Of a stretch of 64,000 nt of DNA, positions 1 through 9,910 are shown in pieces. A program made the translations under genes and the position numbers. The notes below the pieces were generated by a model that saw only the letters and a program-made list of their open reading frames with translations, had not been told where the DNA came from and ran no database searches. Origin of the DNA: Cornus controversa (Eukaryota; Streptophyta; Magnoliopsida; Cornales; Cornaceae); the NCBI GenBank assembly GCA_026545225.1, contig CM048845.1, positions 80,426,533 to 80,490,532 of the forward strand. Direction: 5' to 3'. Numbering within the stretch: the first letter of the stretch is position 1; each line of letters opens with the position of its first letter.

Positions 1-126
1 TACTTTGCCTGATATTGAGTACTTTAGAAATTTAAGCCATTGACCATAAATCCATCATAAATGTAAAACCTTTCCAATTATTTAAAATTTCAATGCTTTG
101 ATATTAGCATTCTTGTATTCAATTAG

Positions 127-920
127 GTTGGGATAGTTGGAAGGACAGGTGCTGGAAAATCTAGTATATTGAATGCAATTTTTTGCCTCAGCCCAATATG
201 TCAAGCACATATTTTAGTGGATGTAATAAACAATGCTGATGTTTCTGCGAGAGATCTTCGCTCACATCTTGCTGTTGTTCCCCAGAGTCATTCTTATTTG
301 AAGGATCCCTACGGTATTTGCTGGAACGTTTACTTGTACTTTGATAAATACTTGTTCATTCAGCATAGAGTATTAAGTGTTGTTTTTTTCGCTGATTTAA
401 TATGAACATTTACATTGTGAAGTTTTAATTGATGATATGAACTATCTTAATTAATTAGAGCATCTATTTCTGTACCATGCAAATTCCAGGGATAATCTAG
501 ATCCATTCTGGGTGAGTGATGATTTAAAATTTTGGAAGGCTCTAGATAATTTCCATGTGAAGGACGAAGTAGAAGCATCAAGGGGGACTTGATATTCATG
601 TCAAAGTATCTGGAATGTCATTTTCTGTTGGGCAACGACAGCTTCTTTGCACGTGCACTTCTCAAGTCTTCGAAGGTAAAGAGTAAAATACACGTGCATG
701 AACACTCGTACAAAGTGAGAGAAAGAATACTGAAAATATTTAAAATTTCCAGGTACTGTGTTTGGATGAATGCACAGCCAATGTAGACATGCAAACAACT
801 TCAAAACTACAGGATGCCATAGCTAGTGAATGCAGAGGCATGACAGTGATGACAATCGCTCACTGCATTTCCACAATTTTGATCATGAACAATATACTGA
901 TTCTTGATCCAGGGATCCTG
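127..920 (+). pseudogene. ABCC13-like ABC transporter pseudogene, NBD2 fragment, copy A
   Basis: Fragment of the second nucleotide-binding domain of an ABCC (MRP) transporter, which in an intact protein hydrolyses ATP to drive export across a membrane. Exons are visible at 127 to about 314 (Walker A GRTGAGKSS, then LAVVPQS), about 492-675 (signature-like FSVGQRQLL) and 753-920 (Walker B VLCLDE, D-loop TANVD, H-loop region AHCIS), with GT-AG intron borders. The wording around PICQ, ILVD and DECTAN matches plant ABCC13 from memory better than other ABCCs. Damage: a 1-nt loss before LKDPY, an extra A near 580 that brings in a stop, and a 5-nt loss after LLC that destroys the ARALLKSSK frame. The upstream exons lie outside the window. 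The acceptor before 127 (TTAG/GTTGGG) is still canonical, unlike copies B and C. Confidence 0.85.
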
Positions 921-1348
921 GTATGCTTGTCATTTTGTCATCTTTTACCTCTGCTATGTTGCCATTGAAAAAAGGAATGCATCTATTAATCTTTAGGACA
1001 TTGGAGATCGAGATATTGGGGATGTCATGAGGTAGACTGACAATGGTAGAGTTAGCAGGTGGGGTATATTAGGTCAATAGGACTTGGAAAATTTTGTAGA
1101 TCAAAACATCGAGTATGTATTTTTTGTCTAATTTTTAGTTTAGTTAGAAATTGTCAAATGTGAGTGAATTGTTAGATATCTCCTAAAGTTGAAGATGGAC
1201 TACATGCTACCTCAAAGGATAAATTGGTAATCTTCATCAACAAGGGTTAAAGGTAATCTCACATAATGACGCACTCTCACCAAATTAGGTACATGCATTG
1301 CATATTCAGGGTTTCTAACATATTTTGATTCCAAACATGTTCTAAGAA
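921..1348. other. Non-coding spacer of the ABCC13-LINE module
   Basis: Former last intron and downstream DNA of the transporter fragment, repeated closely at 11498-11933 and 38133-38569. No exon for the normal ABCC C-terminus can be recognised. Copies B and C carry ACTTACTTGG where copy A has ACTTGG, one of the differences that groups B with C. Confidence 0.6.
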
Positions 1349-1663
1349 TGCTTGGTTTGAGAAATGGAAACTCCTAAATGAGGAATATCCTAGAGATGAT
1401 ATTAAGAATAATGAGCCTAATCTTAATGATAGATAAATTCAATAGGAATGAGGTAGAGAACACATTGCAAAAAATGGGATACAATAAAGCGGTAGGACCG
1501 AACAACATTCCTATAGAAGCATGGAGAACCTTAGGAAAGGTAGGAGTTGAATGGCTAACAAATCTATTTAATAAAATTTTAGAGGGAATTACAATGCCAG
1601 ATGAGTGGAGAAAAGGTACTATAATTCCAATTTACAAAAATAAATGAGAGATAGAAAACTGTA
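1349..1663 (+). mobile_element. LINE reverse-transcriptase fragment, copy A
   Basis: A short stretch of non-LTR retrotransposon ORF2. The reading frame contains KAVGPNNIPIEAW, WLTNLFNKILEG and MPDEWRKGTIIPIYKNK, matching the start of the plant LINE reverse-transcriptase domain (finger region before the YxDD active site, which is absent). It ends abruptly at NCN, where an LTR-like sequence starting TGTTGACCC is inserted. It is the most complete of the three copies: copies B and C lack about 56 bp (AACATTCC to GGCTAAC). An upstream stop at about 1430 shows decay. Confidence 0.85.
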
Positions 1664-2091
1664 ACTGTTGACCCTAAGGTCTCAACCTAAGGATTTTGAT
1701 AATAACAAACTATTGTAGTGAGGATCTATTATGTTACTTGAGTGTTCTTATAGGTGCTTATAGGTTGAACTTAATTGACTCAAGTAATTCAAAGATCAAA
1801 GGCGACTTCAAAGGAACAAGAAGACTCATAAAGCCACATGATCACAAAGCTTAGACGACTAGAGATCAATAGCATATCTTGAAGTGGATCCAATCCTTAT
1901 GACGATGCCTCAAAAGCTTATGAACTTGGAACTTAAATCTGCTAAAGATTCAAGTTCAAGACTTATGGTTCCAATGTCTAACATCAATGTTAAGGAACTC
2001 AAAGAAGTGGAAGATTAGATTTCGAGACTTTGGTAGATTAGCATTGGGAATACATTCCACCTCCTGCTCGTTATGCACAAAGGTCTCCATT
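1664..2091 (+). mobile_element. LTR-like fragment inserted in the LINE, copy A
   Basis: Begins TGTTGACCCTAAGG exactly at the LINE break and runs through sequence shared with 12192-12610 and 38827-39250. The TG start, the insertion in a LINE and the later text in copy B (short CCAACAG and GGTCATAAATGGCTAG motifs, then a TAAATACCCATCA stretch) resemble long LTRs of plant Ty1/copia elements. Here it is cut at about 2091 and joined to unrelated repeat DNA. No internal retrotransposon region is present, so the family is inferred. Confidence 0.5.
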
Positions 2092-2175
2092 GTTGTCTAA
2101 TCGGTGTCACAAGATTAGGAATAAGGTATTTCATATTAGTGAGGGCGTGCCTTGTGCAACGGTAAGGTTCGTTCT
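2092..2175 (-). repeat. Dispersed GCAACGGTAAGG repeat
   Basis: Contains TGCAACGGTAAGGTT, a phrase common in a dispersed plant repeat with tRNA-like promoter wording. It recurs in reverse complement at about 8793-8880 (AACCTTACCGTTGCACAAGG). The second promoter-like box is not preserved here, so a SINE origin is only a possibility. Confidence 0.35.
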
Positions 2176-2236
2176 TTGTGTATTGTGCAGGTCAATGTAG
2201 ATTATTGTATTCTTTGTGTATGCAAGTGAAGCATTG

Positions 2237-2973
2237 GTATTGGATCAATTGCATTTATCACGTTGGCAACCGATTGAATATCCACTTCTATCAAGATCGT
2301 GTTGTTTTTTAGCCATTTTTTCTTCAGCAACCTCTCTTCTCCAACAACTCTCTCAACCTTTCTAAACCATGATGCACCGACACCAGTTCAGCCTCCACTG
2401 CATCTATGACTAATAAACTTGTCTCTTTTAATTTTTCATTCTCTATGGCACGATTCACCTCTTCCAAGGACATTTCGACTTCCCTTAAATTCAAATCATC
2501 AATCAAATTTTCAGTCAACAAATTGATCTGTTGTCCAATCTCGACCTTTCCATTAATTTTTGAAGTAAGAGATTTTGGAGAGAATGGTCAGTTATTGGAA
2601 GTCTGAGATTTTGGAGAGAATGGTCAGTTATTGGAAGTCTCTTACTTCAAAATTAATGAAAAGGTCGAGATTGGACAACAGATCGATTTGTTGGCTGAAA
2701 GTTTGATTGATGAGTTGAATTTAAGGGAAGTCGAATTAACATTGGAAGAGGTAGATCGTGCCATAGAGGATGATAAATTAAAATAGGCAACTTTTTTAAC
2801 CATAGATTCAGTAGAGGCCGAGTTGGTGTCGGTGCATCATGGTTTAGAAAGGTTGAGAGGGTTGTTGAAGAAGATAGGGTTGCTTAAGAAGAAAGGGCTA
2901 AAAAATAGCACAGTATTGATAGAAGTGAATATTCAATCTGTTGCCAACGTGATAAATGGAATTGATCCAATAC
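2237..2973. repeat. Fold-back inverted repeat 1 with outward coding arms
   Basis: Left arm 2237 to about 2595 is the reverse complement of right arm about 2640-2973, with a short centre holding a direct repeat (TTGGAGAGAATGGTCAG occurs twice, about 2574 and 2608). Both outer ends are GTATTGGATCAATT / AATTGATCCAATAC. Each arm carries the same unidentified coding fragment read outwards (minus strand on the left, plus on the right), with EVEMSLEEV, VEAELVSV and HGLERLR. The right arm has an in-frame TAG at about 2785. The same fragment forms the arms of 4117-6785. Confidence 0.75.
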
Positions 2974-2999
2974 CATTGTGATACTACTTTACGTAGTAG

Positions 3000-3180
3000 T
3001 ACGGTCTATCTCATTTTCTAGTTCTTGTTATGATAGTTTCTTATTAAGATGTGAGACTTAAAATGATTTGTTTTGTGAGATGTTTTTAAAAATAAGACTT
3101 AAAAAGAGGGTGACTCTAAATCATCATGCTTCAGAAGACTAATCTGCCTAAGCAAAGTAAGGCTACAGAATTAAAAATGC
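3000..3180 (+). repeat. Flank repeat shared with 6790-7060
   Basis: The sequence after the right arm (TTCTTATTAAGATGTGAGAC through the TCATCATGCTTCAGAAGAC stretch) recurs at about 6880-7045, also just outside a right arm. The right-hand flanks of the two fold-back structures therefore share ancestry beyond the arms. No coding potential is seen. Confidence 0.6.
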
Positions 3181-3400
3181 AAATGAGATAAAATGAGAGA
3201 CATCCTAAAAAGTCTCAGAGTGAGTCTTAATAGCAAGTAAACTAAATAAAAGGGAACCCAAGAAAGAAAATTTTAGTCACTTCACAAAAAGAAGAATCTG
3301 ACAAATTGTATATAGTAATGAAACCTAAACATCAGGCAATAAGAACACTCTCAGTCTTAAGCAGCTGAAAGAAGACAGTAAATAAAGAGATGAATTGTAA
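3180..3400 (-). repeat. Inverted copy of the CRK3-like upstream region
   Basis: Reverse complement of about 16025-16210 and 42360-42540, the DNA just upstream of the receptor-kinase transmembrane exon. Shared landmarks include CTTCTTTTTGTGAAGTGAC and CTTTCAGCTGCT. The kinase exons themselves do not follow on this strand. Confidence 0.65.
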
Positions 3401-3602
3401 ATGAAAAAAGAAGATTGCGTATTGTAATCGAACAATTACTAGATTTGACAAACACAAGAAGACTCAAAATACACATACACATACACATATAACTCAAGTC
3501 AGCAGGGAGAGGATCACAATAAGTAATCAGACTCCCAAGAATCTAGAGATTCTATACGTATAAATACACACAGACATACATACACAGATAAATACAAGAA
3601 AG

Positions 3603-3678
3603 AGAGGGATAAACCACAGGGACAAGAAAAGCACTGACCAAGAGGGATAAACCACAGGGACAAGAAAAGCACTGACCA
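3603..3678. repeat. 38-bp tandem duplication
   Basis: Two exact adjacent copies of a 38-bp unit beginning AGAGGGATAAACCACAGGGA and ending GCACTGACCA (3603-3640, 3641-3678). Confidence 0.9.
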
Positions 3679-4116
3679 GCAACTTGAAATTAAAATTTCA
3701 AAACAATTTAACCTCAAATCAAAGCATAATACGCAATACAAGAAATTAATGACCCAAATCAACCCCAACTTCACTCCACATATGCTTTTATAATCAAAAC
3801 TTCAGAAACAGACTCACCAGAATGCTTGTTTACTTTCACAGCTCCATTGCTATAGAACCTCTCAGTGGAATACCTCAAATAACAACCGGTATTTAACCCC
3901 CTCCCTTCCCTACTTGGCAGACACTTTGTCACCTCCTTACCTGCCTTCTCCAAACAATCTCTGCGCCCATCACTGCTCACAGACTTCCAACACTGCGAGG
4001 GATCGGAGAAGAACTCCTCGAGACAAATGGCCTGAGCATCACCACCTTCGTCGTCAAGAAGCTTACGAAAAGCTCGAATGGCTCAGAGTGATTTGTTCGT
4101 TCCTCGCCTCGTAATA
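3679..4116. other. Unassigned stretch, possible exon remnant
   Basis: Higher GC than its surroundings from about 3890. Around 3992-4110 several frames stay open; one plus-strand reading gives LRGIGEELLETNGLSITTF, but no family is recognised and no splice context was found. The left arm of fold-back 2 starts directly after it. Confidence 0.3.
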
Positions 4117-5109
4117 GTATTGGATCAATTTCACTTATCACGTTGGCAACAGATTGAATATCCACTTCTATCAAGACCGTTTGAATATCCACTTCTATCA
4201 AGACCGTGTTGTTTTTCAGCCATTTCTTCTTCAACAACCATCTCTTTTCTAACCACCGTCTCAACCTTTCTAAACCATGATTCATCGACATCAGCTCAGC
4301 CTCCACTGAATTTATGGCTAATAAAGTTGCCATTTTTATTTTTAATTTTTCATTTTGTATGGCACAATCTACCTCTTTCAAGGACATTTCGACTCCCTTA
4401 AATTCAACTCATCAATCAAACTTTCAGCCAACAAATCGATTTGTTAATAACTGACCACTCTCTATAAGTAAGAGTGCCACCACTCCCAACTTTTAAATCA
4501 CTATTGTATCCTGCGTCACTAAACAATAGATAGTGTTTTGGTAAACGTTGAACATTCTAAAAGAAGCGCGTATAGCATTTTCTATCGAATCCCAAGTTAT
4601 TGGTTTGCCTTCTAAATTTTTCATAAGTTAATTGATGGTTGTACTTCCGGTTGTAGGTGAACATACAACATTAGAGTCAATTATCCTATACTACGTCATT
4701 GAGAAATTCCTGAACAAATTTGCTCCATTATTCTTTCCAAACCATTGAAATAAGTTAGTCAAATCCTTATCTGTAATATATATTTCTTTAATGTGTTTTT
4801 TTGTATCTTGGATATAAATACTTTTCCAAAAATGGTTTATAAGCTTCCCAACACGTTTGATATCTTTATATTTTGTGGAGACCTATTCGGGATGATGATG
4901 CCTTCGGGAAGACGACATTGACCTGCAAAATCACAATGACGAATGAAAAATAGGGTTCAAAATTGACCATAAAATGAAAGATTGGGTGCAAAATTGATCT
5001 CTTACGTAATCTCTGCCAGGATGTCATCGAATGATGGTGGTGGGTGGAACGGTGGTCTGACTGACGGCGCGAAGAGAGAAACTACCTAAAACTGGGAGAA
5101 AATCGCGTC

Positions 5110-5930
5110 CGTTTCTGGTCAAATTTGTAAAAAACAATTGCATTTGGCTTTTTATAAATATCATACCGACTTAAAAGATAGAGCAAATTTAAAAAAAAAA
5201 CCCTCAACTATTCCGCTTTTGCAAATAACCCCTTATGTATTTGTTTTGCAAAAAAATCCCTCCAACCGGCAGAGGGGGTTTATGGAGCTAAGGACATTTC
5301 CTGATGAGGTATTGTTTGGACATTGACTTTTTTGTATTTCTTTTTTGGACGAAAATGTCCCTACACCCTATTGGACGTATAGCCAAAATCTCTTCTTTGT
5401 TCAAAATTGTTACTGTTTTTCAGTTCAACTTATATGATCGATTTGCAACTTTGCCTCAGTTCAACCCTGTGTAAACCACAACCGTTCACAATAAATAACA
5501 AGAAAACACAACCCACTGCCCACAACCAAACAATAAGGAAAAACACAATCCACCAAGGCGTTGCTATTCATCTTTGTTGACACCATAACTTCTAACGTTC
5601 TCAAAAACTCCATGGCCAACTGATCACTCTGACAACCAATCAGCAACACTAAAACCTAACCCAATTTATACACCCTCAAAACTCAATCATCATCACCGTA
5701 CACAACCACGAACAAACACCACCTCCACAACCACGAACAAACACCAACTCCACCAAAATTGCAACCCCAAATAGAGTCCTAACCGACAACAATTGTCATC
5801 GCCGATACTACTACCCATAGCATCTCCATCAAAGCTTCACTGACCGAAGCTCCATTGCTAAGCACCATGTCCAGGTTATTGCTGTTGTTCAAGTCATCTT
5901 CACAGTCCGTAGCACCATAGATCCATGGCC
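5110..5930. other. Loop of fold-back 2
   Basis: Single-copy centre between the arms. It is AC-rich on the plus strand from about 5460, and contains an A9 tract and a TTTTGCAAAAAAATCCCTCC stretch of the kind seen near Mutator-like ends. No convincing gene is present; the open frame at 5461-5649 on the minus strand has no recognised domain. Confidence 0.4.
5701..5750. repeat. 25-bp tandem duplication
   Basis: CACAACCACGAACAAACACC followed by ACCTC, then the same unit ending AACTC: two 25-bp copies with one mismatch. Confidence 0.9.
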
Positions 5931-6535
5931 ATCTCCAACGTCACTTTTAGGACAATTTCTCTCTCCACCGTCAGTCGACCACCCTTCCACCCACCACTGT
6001 AATTCTCTGCCATCATTTCATGGCATTCTGGCAGAGATTACGTAAGAGATCAATTTTAAACCATATCTTTCATTCTATAGTCAATTTTGAACTATATTTT
6101 TCATTCTTCATTGGGATTTTGCAGGCCAATGTCGTCTTCCCGAAGGCATCTATCATCCCGAACAGATCTCTGCAAAATATCAAGGATATCAAACTTATTG
6201 GAAAAAATTATAAATCATTTGGAAAAAATATGGAACGAATTTGTTTGCGTATTTCTCAATGATGCAATATAGGGTAATTGACTATAATGTTGCATGTTGA
6301 CCCACAACCAGAAGAAATTAATAACTTGAGATTGGAGAGAAAATGCTATACGCACTCCTTTTAGAATGTTCAAGAGAGGTCTACAAAACACTATCTATTG
6401 TTAAATTATTCATTATACAATAGTGATTTAAAAGTTGGAGTGGTGCCACTCTTACCTATGGAGAATGGTCAGTTATTGGAAATCTCTTACTTCAAAATTA
6501 ATTGAAATATTGAGATTGGACAACAGATTAATTTC

Positions 6536-6830
6536 TTGGCTGAAAGTTTGATTGATGAGTTGAATTTAAGGAAAGTCCAAATGTCCTTGGAAGAGGTAGA
6601 TCGTGCCATAGAGAATGAAAAATTAAAAGAGAACATAGATTCAGTGGAGGCTGAGTTGGTGTCGGTGAATCATGGTTTAGAAAGGTTGAGAGGTTTGTTG
6701 GAGAAAAGAGGGTTGGTGAAGAAGAAAGAGCTGAAAAACAGCACGGTCTTGATAGCCAACGTGATAAATGGAATTGATCCAATACCATCGCGATACAACG
6801 TTACGTACTGGTACGTCTATCTCATTTTTT
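6536..6830 (+). CDS. Unidentified coding fragment, best-preserved copy
   Basis: The clearest of four copies of an unknown protein fragment (others: 2324-2521 minus, 2690-2973 plus, 3977-4387 minus). It reads MAESLIDELNLRK, MSLEEVDRAIENEKLK, VEAELVSVNHGLERLRGLL, KKKELKNSTVLI and ANVINGIDPIP. It is charged, leucine-rich and heptad-like, so a coiled coil is likely. Upstream the same frame can be read back through YFKIN, suggesting the ATG at 6536 is internal to a longer exon. This copy lost about 9 residues (IEVDIQSV) that the 3977-4387 copy keeps, and in 3977-4387 that segment is duplicated. I do not recognise the family. Confidence 0.4.
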
Positions 6831-7110
6831 GTAAGAAGACTTTATATATCATCAATTATCTAGTTCTTGTTATGTTGGTTCAGATAGTTTCTTATTGAGA
6901 TGTGAGACTTAAAATGAATTGTTTTGTGGGGTGTTTTCAAAAATAAGACTTAAAAAGAGGGTGGCTCTGAATCATCATGCTTCAGAAGACTAATCTGACT
7001 AAGCAAAGTAAGACTACTGAGTTAAAAATACGAATGAGAAAAAAAAATGAGAAGTTCAAAATAATTTTTTTTATAGTGGGATCAGGAATTGATGGCACAA
7101 CAAAACTCAC

Positions 7111-7275
7111 ATAATTGTGGCAGTATACCAAGAACCCTGGTAACCTCCACCACTTCTGACCTCCACAATTGTCCCCTCACTGGACTTTTTAGCTGATGCA
7201 GTGTCTTCAATTTCACCACTCTGGACTTCAGCTCCAAGCCTTCAACTCAGATGGCCTTTTCTGCTTACAGATATT
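7111..7275 (-). pseudogene. Agenet-domain exon remnant
   Basis: On the minus strand an exon reads EIEDTASAKKSSEG, then TIVEVRSGGGYQGSWYTATI. The core VEVRS...GY.GSWYTA matches the start of plant Agenet (Tudor-like, chromatin-associated) domains. A consensus donor (AT/GTGAGT) follows at 7110. Upstream in the same frame is a TGA at about 7245, so the piece is either a short exon or broken. The first part is repeated, without the Agenet core, at about 15190-15255 and 41360-41430, where it stops in AACATGATTCG. Confidence 0.6.
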
Positions 7276-7431
7276 GAGCGCACACAAAATAACCTAATGA
7301 TTAGATAATGCCCTGTGAATAGTATCTTATAATTAGCAAGCATCCCAAATAGTAACATGATTATTAGATAATGCCCCCGGTATGTCTCATAATTAATGTT
7401 TTTTTTAATTTATTTATTTATTGCAGCGCAA

Positions 7432-7830
7432 TACTGAACATATGGAGGGAATTTGACTATTATTTCGTTAAACAATTCTCCGAGAGGCTAATTTAGCTCC
7501 GGACAAACTAGTTACCCTTGCCTTGATGAAGGCGAAGGAGAAATTGTTCGAGAACAATTAAGAGAAACTTGAAGTTTTGGAGTAAATTCAAAATAAAATT
7601 AGCAAAACTATGGGTTAGAGTTAACATTAACAGAGAACCAGTATTTGTCCACCTCGACACATAAAAGAGGAGGAAAGAAATATATGAAAGTTTTAACACT
7701 TGAGCTCTTTCTGACAGACTTGATTTTAGAGGTAGACATGTATATAGGCTCCAAAATCACCACAATTGGAGAATTTTCTCCTTAGGAGTGACAATTCTAG
7801 TTTGCTTAATGTCAGCAAGGACATGCACAA
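7432..7830 (+). pseudogene. Unidentified exon-like fragment (LMKAKEKLFENN family), copy 1
   Basis: Starts after a good acceptor (TTTATTGCAG/CGC). The frame carries TILREANLAPDKL and LALMKAKEKLFENN but is broken by TGA, TAA and later stops. The same fragment occurs at 14739-15085 (minus), 15312-15690 (plus), 40977-41225 (minus) and 41480-41850 (plus); the minus copies hold the longest frame. I do not recognise the protein. Downstream comes a repeated ATATGAAAAA block (7875, 8071) found next to every copy. Confidence 0.4.
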
Positions 7831-8269
7831 CGTTACATCTAGTTTGATGATATCTTTGTTTGTGTTTGGTTAGATATGAAAAATGATTACTCATAAAAAA
7901 GATTTATATTTTAGTTATTGTTATAAATTTGAATGGTTTTAGTGTTTTAACTCTTTATAACATGCATTATAATACGGTAGGATTATGATATATAGTTGTG
8001 TGATTGTGGAACCCTTAAATTGCATTTGCCTTGAATAACGTTGACATCTTCGTTCATATTTGGTTTTGATATGAAAAAGGACTATCTATAAAAAAGAGAA
8101 GACTCTCTTCAATATATTATCCTCTCTCTCTCGGGTTCGCTCGTCGAACCTCCAATTTTCAAATCAATTTGGTTTGCTCCCCCTTTAAGCATCCAGGTCA
8201 GTTCTTAATTTCCCATTCAAACTCTCTATAAATATCTTTATATTTATTTATTTATTTCCCATTCAATTT

Positions 8270-9420
8270 ATCTTTTCTTTCTATTTTCTTTGAGCTGAAG
8301 CCGGTCATTTTGATTTAATTCTTGATAGATTAGTATTCTTGGCATGCTTTTAGTAATCAATGTTACAATTTCGATTGATCACTATTTCTTTCTTCCTCTA
8401 CTTTGAATTTTATTCTCTCATTTGATTCCATCTACCCTTCTATTTCTTTTTTGATCTGAGTTGATTAAGTTGGTTAGTGTAATTCTTAGTTTGCTGTTTT
8501 ACTTATTATAAATTTCTGGGTTAGACCTAGGGATGAGTTGAGACTTCTTTTAGGATTTGGCTTTGGTAAATGTGAAACTCTTTAAGGTTGTGAGTTTGTA
8601 CCATGCATGTTATAAAATGCCAACTTCTAAGATTTTTCAGGGTGTCCTTTCCACTGAAGTGGAGCTATGGGAGAGGGGTTTTTTTTTTTTTTTTTATCTT
8701 CAACATGGGTTTCCACCTCCAATGCTTGTGCAGCGATGCCTATAAGCATTGTTTGTTATGACTAGAAGGTTGTGTCCTCTTACTCCCAGAAGAATGTAAC
8801 AATGGAGCAACCTTACCGTTGCACAAGGCTAGCCCTCCCTAATATGACAATATCTTATTCCTAATTTTGTGACATGTGAAAAGCATAATCTTTGAGGTCA
8901 AAACTACCCTTCATCAACTTACTGCCTTTAATCACCATTTCTTTGCTTCTCTCTCCCACTTTCTCTATATCCAAATATATATATATATATAATATGTATA
9001 TAATAAATATGAACCTTTATCATCCTTACCAGTAATCATGGACAGATTTTATAAGAATTTTTATTTGGAAACTCTATTCTTCATAAAAATATAGTATGTT
9101 TTGAATGATATCTCCCTCACGCGAAGCTCTCTTTACTTTGTATTCTTCTTGAAAGTACACACTTCTCTTTTTGGGCCCTGCACTGTTTCATTGGGAGATT
9201 TCTTTTTCCATGCCTCAACTTGTAATATTGGCTCTCGTTTGGGCTATTTTTGGGGGGTTTTTTTTTTGACAAGATATATTTTATAAACAACGCTCAAGAG
9301 GGGAGCGCATCCCAAAAGCTACGCAAGGGCTTAATAGGGCCCCTAGACACTCAGAGCATCGCAAGGACATGCATGACGCTACAATAGAATGTATACAATT
9401 ATGCAAGAGATGATTTGCCA
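8270..9420. other. Non-coding part of arm 1
   Basis: Pyrimidine-rich 8270-8470, a T17 run near 8681, an (AT)n tract at 8977-8994 and a G6T10 tract at 9252-9267 whose counterpart is C14 at 13430 and C32 at 39551. No gene seen. 8780-8890 includes the dispersed GCAACGGTAAGG repeat in reverse orientation. Confidence 0.55.
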
Positions 9421-9519
9421 TGAGGAGATATGAGGGGATAGATTGGCAGTTTGAGAGATCATGCTCTGGTTGAGGAGATATGAGGGATAGATTGGCAGTC
9501 TGAGAGATCATGCTCTGGT
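9421..9519. repeat. 50-bp tandem duplication in arm 1
   Basis: TGAGGAGATATGAGGGGATA...ATGCTCTGGT is followed directly by a second copy one base shorter (9421-9470, 9471-9519). Arm 2 carries only one copy (near 13230-13275), so this arose after the inverted duplication. Confidence 0.85.
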
Positions 9520-9692
9520 TAAGGAGGAGAGAATCTATAAAATAATCATAGATTAAAGCAAGCTTATAAACTAAAAAAAACAATTAACAATTCAAAAAAT
9601 ATACGTGTAGAATACAAGTCTAGCACGAGCATATATGACCTCTAAAAACATAGGGTTCAATTGAAATTTACTACAAATGGTGGGTCATCGGT

Positions 9693-9910
9693 CTAGGGGT
9701 GGCAATTCGTGTTATCGTGTCGTGTTCGTGTCAACACGATTATTATTCATGTCAAGAAACCTTGACACGAATACGACACGATTATTACACGGGTAACACG
9801 ACACGAATATGACACGGTTATTTGACAAGTTTAGCTAAACATGTTATATTCGTGTCATTTTTTACACGAATATGACACGTGTCATTTTCGTGTCCTATCC
9901 GTATCATTTT
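9693..9910. repeat. CACG-rich MITE-like repeat (CTAGGGGTGGCAATTCG end)
   Basis: Begins CTAGGGGTGGCAATTCG and is built of CGTGTC / GACACG words on both strands, typical of a common hAT-like plant MITE group. Only one terminus is recognisable; no matching CCACCCCTAG end follows, so it is truncated. The copy at 36332-36550 is truncated the same way, so the truncation predates the segmental duplication. Confidence 0.55.

Larger units (their letters stand above)
4117..6785. repeat. Fold-back inverted repeat 2 with outward coding arms
   Basis: A long imperfect inverted repeat: left arm 4117 to about 5105, right arm about 5935-6785, loop about 830 bp. Shared landmarks are CTTCGGGAAGACGACATTG (4908) against CGTCTTCCCGAAGGC (6132), AGAGTGCCACCACTCC (4471) against GAGTGGTGCCACTC (6439), and CCACCCTTCCACCCACC near the inner end. 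Outer ends are GTATTGGATCAA / TTGATCCAATAC. The arms carry outward-reading open frames (minus 3977-4387, plus 6536-6898) with MSLEEVDRAIENEKLK and VEAELVSVNHGLERLR. No transposase was found. A non-autonomous fold-back or Mutator-like element that captured a gene fragment is the best guess. Confidence 0.65.
7190..9560. repeat. Arm 1 of the large inverted repeat around ABCC13 copy B
   Basis: Reverse complement of 13216-15260 over most of its length, and of 39501-41430 in copy C. Landmarks are AATTGTTCGAGAACAATT (7546), the GGGTTTCCACCTCCAATGC block (8707) and the CATGCATGACGCT block (9368). The arms face each other across 9580-13215. Arm 1 has no counterpart upstream of copy C, so it was not part of the segmental duplication. 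Confidence 0.75.

Noticed and set aside
601..804. Minus-strand 67-codon frame over ABCC13, also at 11178-11381
   Set aside because: It is a shadow of the transporter exons and intron on the other strand.
9693..9910. Palindromic CGTGTC/GACACG block as a regulatory switch or origin
   Set aside because: The CTAGGGGTGGCAATTCG start and the word composition fit a common MITE group, and the block is duplicated with the 12-kb unit.
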